In this document: positions 57,201 through 64,000 of the stretch, in pieces
Numbering within the stretch: position 1 is the stretch's first letter
Layout of the letters: every line of letters starts with the position of its first letter
Assembly: GCA_023333565.1 (NCBI GenBank)
Contig: JAJKFH010000102.1
Span: 744,001 to 808,000 of the forward strand
From: Puffinus mauretanicus
Taxonomy: Eukaryota; Chordata; Aves; Procellariiformes; Procellariidae
Direction of reading: 5' to 3'
DNA: 64,000 nt
The notes under the pieces: generated by a model
The model's input: only the letters and a program-made list of their open reading frames with translations
The model's database searches: none
What the model was told of the DNA's origin: nothing
Position numbers and translations under genes: made by a program

Positions 57201-60200
57201 CTGGCAGAGGGATTATATGGCAGGATGCAAATTTGCGAGCAAGCCCAAAGAGAGGAGCCACAGCCAAGGCTCAGGTGGCACAGGGAACAGACACCGGCAG
57301 GGATGAGCCCTGGGAGCTTCTGTGGGGGGAGGATAAATACCAACCCCAGGAAAGGTGTCTTGGCACAGGGATACGGAGGGAGCTGGGGGGGAAAGAAGCA
57401 GCCCTGCTGGCAGCAGGGATGGGGAGAATGTGGGTGAGGTTGCTCTTAAACACTCCATCCCCAAAAGGGAAACACTGCTTGCAATAAATCCTGGAAACGT
57501 TCAAAGTACCCCCCTCCCCAGCCCCTCGCCAGGCAGCATGAACCCCTCTCAAAGCTGGGACCCCCCCTCCGCTGTGCGCGGCTCTGACACCGGCAGCACC
57601 CAGCTTTCCGCAGCCCTCCCCACGGCGTGTCCCGAGGCGCTTTGCAAAGGAAGGGATGGCAGCATCTGATTTTGCAGGCAGGAAAACCAAGACAAAAGGA
57701 AGCCCCATTGCCGGCAGCCTTCTTGCCAGTAGGTCCTGCACGCGGCCTCAAGCTGTAGGATATTCCCCTGCCTTGGAGTCAATGGGCTCTCCACATGGCT
57801 GGTCCCACCCTGCCCGGTGACTGAGGTTTGGCTGCCTTTGCCATTTTCAGCCGTTTTGAACCCGCTGCCCTGAGGATCTGATGGGGATGGGCTTCCCCAC
57901 ACCGCTGAGCTCCCTGGGAGCCACCTCAGGTCGGCAGGACCGAGTGGCCCTCGTAGGAGGGGGCTGCCCCCAGTACACGCAGGGTGCACGGGGGGAATGG
58001 GAAAGCACTGCTGTCCCACCACACAGAGGGACCGGCTCCCTCTGCAGCCACCAGCCCAGAGCCTGCCGCACGGGTTTCCATCCCATCCCGTCAGCAGAGG
58101 GGGAAAACTCTCCTCAAAATGACCTGATTCCCTCAGCCTGCCAGGCCCTGGGCGGCTGGAGACCAGGACTCAGACTGCCGCACCAGCCTTTGCCCTGAGA
58201 TGGCTAACCCCAACCTCAGAGACATCCTGCACCTCCACAAATGTCTCCTCCTCCCCAGCCCGCTCACTGCCTGCAAGCTGGCAGTGCACCCTTGCCTCTC
58301 TTTTTACCTTTTCTTTCCTCAGAGCATGTGTTGGCTTTTCCCATTATTTGGGTCTCCCCACCATTTCCTCCCCTTCGGCTGGCTCTGACATGCCGGCCAA
58401 AGAGCCGGCCCAGCGGCAGGCTGCCAACATCAGCCCACGCCGGGGCCACGCTCCCCGGCAGCAGTGAGCCCCGGGCCCCAGAATGTTTCCCTCCTCCACG
58501 ACCCAGCAAGACGCAGGGCTTCAAGACAAAATGAGTCCATTTCCACCCCGGCCCAGCTGCTGGGAGAAGTCTGTCAGTGCGACACTCTACAGATGCATCC
58601 AAAATGTGCCCTGCTTTCCAAACAGGGAGGCAGGCGCTGGGTTTTGTGGTGGAGACAGAGGACCCTGCAGCCCTGGCTGCCCCCCTCGCTGGGCCACCTG
58701 CAGGAGAAGCCACCACTGTCCTCGCTTGTCCAGAGTAATCCGCCTTTTGACACCTTTGCTAACAAAACGAGAGGAACGCCGGTTCCCCCGTGGGCACAGC
58801 GCCGCTGCTTCTTTGGTCGGGAACTTGCCTAGCTGACTGAATGCTATGTTTTCAGAAGAGTTTCCCCTAGGCATTCAGATGATTTATTTTTTGTGTTTAT
58901 GGTTAATTTCTGCTTAAGTAATCCTCTGAGTTCCTACAACAGTTTCACCGTAACTAATCACAAGTGAACATAACCGAAGTAACAAGTGCTAACGAGGCCC
59001 CACAGAACCGTGATGCGCTCTGGCAGCCGCAGCACCGCTCCTGCGCCGGGGTCCTGGAGAAGAGGAGGCTGTCAGGAGCCTCCGCCTTTGGAAGTACAGG
59101 CAGGGTGAGACATCCCCTATTTCACAGCGTCCCCGGTAGGGGAGAGAGTGAGGCAAGGGCAAATGGCTTAGGAGTCCAATGTCGGCAATAAAAGTGGTCA
59201 GAGGGAGCATTAGCGATGCTGGGGAGACATCTGAGGTCTAACAGCCTCTCTGAGTCTAACAGCAATGCTCGCTGTTGATCAGAGACCAAGGAGGACCACA
59301 GAAAAAAGGCAGGCAGAGGACACATGGGTACGTGCCTGCTTTCCCTCCCTGCTTCCTCAGGGCAGCTGAGCCTGTTGCCGCGGGACGTGTGTTGTGCCAG
59401 CAAACACCTCCGATGCACAAGGCACGGGGATGCAAAAGACAAGGTCGGACTGCAGGGACAGAGAAGCACATGTTGCTGCACAAAGTGATGCGACTCTGGA
59501 CAGGTCAGATGGAGAAGAGGGTAACCAAGTCACTGGTAACTTCTCAGAAGTAATGACTTCCCGAATCTGTCTTTGTGCTCCCCTACACGCTTCCCTTATC
59601 TGCGCCATGCAGATCCCCATCCTGCAGGCTGCTAACCACATTAGCAGACAAGGGCTCAGCCAAACACCCTGCTCTGAGGGATATGCTCATTTGCACTGGC
59701 CTGTAGGACACACTTAACAGATTATTTGGGGATCTCTGCTTCACAGGATTACATATCCCACATGTTAAATTGTTAATCTTACTCTGTTCTCTTCATTTAT
59801 GCACCATGGCCTGTCTTCTCCTAACACATCCACCTTTCTTGTCACTGAAACATGTAACACGACTTACACTACATGCTTCTTCAATAGGCACGGAAAACTG
59901 TCTTGTATATCACTAGTGGCAAAAGGAGAAGGACCTCTCAAGGCATCTGTTCAAACACGCTGGGAGCCCCAGGGTTCGGGATGCTCCCCACAGGAGTAGA
60001 TGCATCCTGCTCCACAGTCCAGGGGTCCATCCCCAAGATCTGAAGTCTCTCCCCTGCCCTATGTGGGCATCTCCATGCGTGAAGGAGGATGGCAGGGTCA
60101 ACAGTATCGCTTTGCCTGATCAGGGGGATGAGACTCTTCCCCAGGCACCACTGATGCAAGCACTGCAGTATGGGAGAAACAGAGCGTTTTCACAGACAGA

Positions 60201-63200
60201 TAGACGGAAGGGTCAGTCATCCTTTCCAAGCACTGAAGACCTGGGGCAGAACCTCAGGGACTTCTTCATTTTTATGTGAACTTCTCATCTGAAACTGAAA
60301 AAAAAACCCGAACAAACAAAAAACCCAAACAAACCTGGGTCTTTAATCTCATCCCCATTTTCCTGAAAATAATGGGTTGAATTCAGGCTAAGTTGCAGAT
60401 TTTGGATTCTGAAGGTGGGAAATTTCCAACAACGAGACTTCTCCTGTCTAAAGGGACATCAGCATCTCCCCAGCTGGAGAAGGTATGAGTAGGGGTAAAT
60501 TCTACAGACTGCAAGAAGAGGAGTACTGGGCTGATCTTGCACGCAATGAAAATCCCTTTCATCATATTCCAAATCATGAACAATCACCATATGCCAAAGT
60601 CACCATATTCCGAATTTCACCAAAATTCCCTCTAACCATGGGGTCTTAAAAAGTGCTGTGAAAAATGTCATGTCTGGAAGTTTCAAATATATTAATTTCA
60701 GATTTAGTCCATCAACCTTCTCAATGAGAAATACAGAATATACTCGATTCATATTTCAAGCCAGGCATCACAGGTTCCAAAACTTAGTCTTAAAGTCCTA
60801 TCAGAAATAAGACATTTATTTAAGAATGTCCAGCAAAACATTCGGGTTTCTTGCTTATCTGACCTGCCTAGCTCATCCAAAGCTTTACAGCAATTGGGTC
60901 ATGTAGGAACACAGGCTTGGGAGGTTTCCTGACTCATATATAACCAGATCAATAAACCACATGCCCAATTCTCTGGACACCAGACTATTTTGAAACAAAG
61001 CAAGTCACAAGCCTTTCAGCAGACTCCCACTTTGCCTACATGCAGCTGAGCAGACTTTCTACATCAGCCATATTTTGGAGATGTGGACAATTACTATTTT
61101 CCACTAGGGTTAAAATATCTTCCCAGTGAGCCAAAGCTCTTATAGCTATTACTGGAAAATGACAGTATAATTCTGTTTAAGATTAGAATTACATGAATAA
61201 AAATATCTGTTGCTGGAACGTCTAATATGATTCACACAAAAAGCCAACAGAAAAAAACTTCTGTATTGAATTCCATTCACTCAATTTCTAGAAGTAATTT
61301 CTACCAGCCAGTTCTGTATCCAGGGCAGTTGCATGGCTCCATCCTTCATCACACTGTGGGTCTCTTCCAAAAGGGGCTTTCCCTGGGTTTCTAAGCTCTT
61401 TCCTACCCTCGGCTGACACATGAGCACCATGAAGCGCTGTGGCAGCTGGGGAATCTGGAGCTCCGAGACTGTGAGGCTGCCGAGGAAAACTGTGACAGCC
61501 AGTTCAGCCCTGACCTCCCACGCCCCAGCCCTATGCCTTCAGCATCCCGGCATTCTCCAGAGGCCGGGAGGGAGGTGTGCAGAAACACAGTGGCTGAGAT
61601 TTTGATAGGGGAGGTGCAGGGCTGACCACGGGGGGTTCACCCATGGTTGCACATGCAGCCTAGCAAAGGAACCCGCCCACCCCAGAGTCCCCATGGAAAA
61701 TAGGCTGGGAAAAGGGAAAACAGGCTGGAAATGAGATGAGGTTTCCACAGCCACTCTGGAACAGAGCCAATGAAGCCCCAGAGGACCACAGATCAGTGGG
61801 CTCTCCCTCCTGGAGGTTAAATCTGCACCATCACAAACCCTCCCACAGCAGCAATCCCTTCAGTACTTGGTGCTCGTCAGAGTTTCACAGTCTCTATGAG
61901 TGAAAGCTCGTGACCCCTTTCCATGATCGACCTGTCTCCCATCTCAGGTCACCAGGCTTCAACAAAACTAAACTGGGGAAAACGAAGCCCAAGAAAACCA
62001 AGCCCAAGAACCTGCCATTGCCTAGAGGTCTAAACCAGTATGTGCCACAACTGGGTCAATGTTCCCTGTGGGAGGCAGCTGTCTGCAGAGAAAACCTCAA
62101 CAGGCAAGGGAGGGGTGGGAAATGGCCGGGTCATCGTCACCCAGGGGAAAATTTCTCCCCAGCCCTACGGCTAGTGAACAGCCAGCCACCGACCCTGCGA
62201 GCAGAGCCAAACAGCCACCCAGCTCAGAGGATCTTCCGAAGCGGGGGAGGCGGGGGGGGGGGGATGCCGGCCCCGCTGCGGGGGGTGCCCGCTGCCCCCA
62301 GCCCACCCCGAGGGACCCCAGCCCCGCGCTGCGGCGGTAGGTGAAGTCCTGGGGCCACCTTGTGGCTAATGGCATGGATTGCTTTAATTTACATCTTCCT
62401 CTCCCCGCGGCACCAGAAGCCTTGGCCGTAGCGTGGTGCCCACTGGTGTCCATGTGCACTTCGGGAAGCCGAGCACCGCCGGCCGCTCGCTCAGCTCTGC
62501 CCGGGCTCCAGCTTCCTCCAGGTTTCCTGGGAGCCATCCAACTTCCCGGGGTTACATGTCCTCTGGCTGCCCTCCTCAGATGCTGGGGCTACGGCACTTA
62601 AAACACAAGCTCTTTGATTTTTATTTTTTTTACCCAAACAGCCTGGAAACGAGGGGCCCTGTTTGTTGACCTAACATGCAGATCCTGCTTCAACCATGCA
62701 GCCCTTCTTCTATATGCAGGAAAACCAAAATAACGGGCTCTAGAGCACCTGGAAGGCAGTCAGCACAAAAAAGACATAGACCTGCAGAGATGAGAGAGAG
62801 TTTCCCATCATCCTTCACTTGCACGAAGAAAATGCAAACCCACGCGCTTCTCAGACCCTGGGAATAGCCCAGTGACTCATCAGCCAGATGACTCTCTTGG
62901 CTGGGAGCTGGCAATGGCTCCAGCAGAAGGTGGCATTGCACTCTCCACTTCACCTAGGTACCCCAGGCCTACCACTTACGGGGGCCTCCAAACTGGTGTT
63001 CCCTGTTTTCCTTCCTACCCTAACGAAGCTTCCTCTCCTCTGGCCACCCTCCCATGCCAACGTGCCAGTGCAACGGAGATCCAGACCTGAATGTCCAGCA
63101 CAGCTCCCCTAACACACATCCCGCCTAACGTGCTGCTAGCAAGGGATGCTAGTGAGACAAAACTGAGACAGAATGGATCTAGAGGGGAAAAACAAGGATT
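45261..63200. other. Region between SLC6A12 and SLC6A13; no coding exon seen
   Basis: These 18 kb should contain the SLC6A12 promoter and at least one non-coding leader exon on the minus strand, because the ATG exon begins at a splice acceptor. I cannot locate that exon from sequence alone. The rest shows only chance ORFs, G/C-richer stretches near 52-53 kb, 57-59 kb and 62.2-62.5 kb, and A/T-rich DNA at 60.3-61.3 kb. Confidence 0.6.
62230..62345. promoter_or_regulatory. G/C-rich block with CpGs, possible CpG-island core
   Basis: Between the two transporter genes, this block has a G12 run (62252-62263), then CCGGCCCCGCTGCGGGG and GCCCCGCGCTGCGGCGG, clearly richer in G+C and CpG than its surroundings. 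It could mark a promoter for the missing SLC6A12 leader exon or be unrelated low-complexity DNA. No TATA box or first-exon donor can be assigned. Confidence 0.25.
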
Positions 63201-63206
63201 TAATGG
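63201..63206 (-). terminator. SLC6A13: Possible SLC6A13 poly(A) signal ATTAAA
   Basis: The minus strand reads ATTAAA about 360 bases past the SLC6A13 stop. This is the common variant hexamer. A canonical AATAAA lies further on, near 62625, in a T-rich run. Neither can be confirmed from sequence alone. Confidence 0.3.
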
Positions 63207-63568
63207 AATGAATGGAGAAGCTCCCAAAGTCCACACTGGAGCCACACCTCTGAGACTCTCTGACACTCTCCGCTCCAGGATCAGTCCTTCCTTTCTGCCC
63301 ACCAGAAGGCTGGGGATGCTCAGGAATACCGGTGCTTGATCTGCCCCTTCAGAGCCCTCTCTAGAGAGAGGATTAAGGTGCATTGCTAACTCCACGCAGA
63401 CCATCTCAATGACAGCCTCTTCCTCAGCCCTTCAAATCTTCCAGAGAAGGGAGCTCAGCCCAGAAATCCCTCTCTCCTTGGTGAGTGAAGAATCCTTGTG
63501 TTATCCAACAGGTGGTAAAGGCTATATAGAAACCATCCTGGGGGGAGGGAGGGAGAGCCACACTGGTC

Positions 63569-63688
63569 CTAGCAATGAGATTCGAGCTCTGTCAGCATCA
63601 AGAGGCCAGCTCTGGTGGAGGGAAGGGGCTGTCCCGTGCCCGGCATGGAAGACAAGTCCTCAAGTGGGCAGGTGAGTTGGCGGACCCT
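63569..63688 (-). CDS. SLC6A13: SLC6A13 (GAT2) terminal coding exon, gene continues beyond the right edge
   Basis: GAT2 is a Na+/Cl--coupled plasma-membrane transporter of GABA and taurine. Only its last coding exon is in the window: 39 residues plus a TAG stop (63571-63569). It starts RVRQLTCPLEDLSS after the acceptor TTTGCCTTCCAG and ends LLMLTELESHC, essentially the C-terminus known for mammalian GAT2. It enters in phase 0, as the SLC6A12 terminal exon does, reflecting shared descent. No upstream exon is visible in the remaining 300 bases to the right edge. The gene lies 18.3 kb upstream of the SLC6A12 ATG on the same strand, matching the mammalian SLC6A13-SLC6A12 tandem. Confidence 0.93.
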   Translation of the reverse strand, partial: RVRQLTCPLEDLSSMPGTGQPLPSTRAGLLMLTELESHC

Positions 63689-64000
63689 CTGGAAGGCAAA
63701 GGCAGGCATTGAACACAGCCGCAAGGACAAAAGGTGACCTGGGCCCTCCCCTTCCACTCTTGGGTATCATTCAGCCAGCCAGGCAGGGCTGCAGGTCTGG
63801 TCCCTAAATGCCAGAGATGTCCCAAATTAGAACAGTCAGCACTTCAGAGACTGAGGGAATAAACTCATCTTTGAACCACTTGTCCCAAGACAAGCACTGA
63901 GCACATGAGAGACCTGAGACATGGTAGGAAAGCTCTGTTCTCCGTTTGCTCCAGGCCAGGGCTAGAAAGCAGTCCAAAGAAAGATTGGTGCCCAAGTACC

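Noticed and set aside
61910..62344. Pro/Gly-rich plus-strand open frame near 62 kb
   Set aside because: It arises from G/C-rich low-complexity sequence, with no domain, no homologue recognised and no supporting splice structure.
63804..63995. Minus-strand open frame that might be the next SLC6A13 exon
   Set aside because: It lacks the helix 11-12 motifs expected of the penultimate SLC6 exon (for example [11 protein letters not shown]). That exon must lie beyond the window.

Overview
The window is vertebrate nuclear DNA, most likely from a bird. Its one complete gene is split into short coding exons with GT-AG introns, and the long open frames elsewhere lack any protein signature. Intron 11 holds a fragment that reads like the 3' end of a CR1 (chicken repeat 1) retroposon. 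CR1 also occurs in turtles and crocodilians, so those hosts cannot be fully excluded.

Layout. Positions 1-14145 are 3' flanking or intergenic DNA with no exon I can recognise. Positions 14513-45256 on the minus strand carry the whole coding region of SLC6A12, the betaine/GABA transporter BGT1. It has fourteen coding exons, and every junction has a GT donor, an AG acceptor and a matching phase. Together they give 1824 bases, a 607-residue protein plus stop. A candidate poly(A) signal lies at 14146-14151. Positions 45261-63568 hold no recognisable coding exon. They should include the non-coding leader exon(s) and promoter of SLC6A12, because the ATG exon begins with a splice acceptor four bases upstream of the ATG. 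Positions 63569-63688, also minus strand, are the terminal coding exon of a second, closely related transporter, SLC6A13 (GAT2), whose remaining exons lie beyond the right edge.

The two genes are head-to-tail paralogues in the order known from mammals, where SLC6A13 lies upstream of SLC6A12 on the same strand. Both encode sodium- and chloride-coupled plasma-membrane transporters for GABA and related osmolytes (betaine for BGT1, GABA and taurine for GAT2). No mobile-element gene, CRISPR array, operon or novel system is visible. The most interesting points are fine details of the BGT1 orthologue: its PDZ-ligand C-terminus, its substrate-site residues, the missing leader exon, and some small local repeats.
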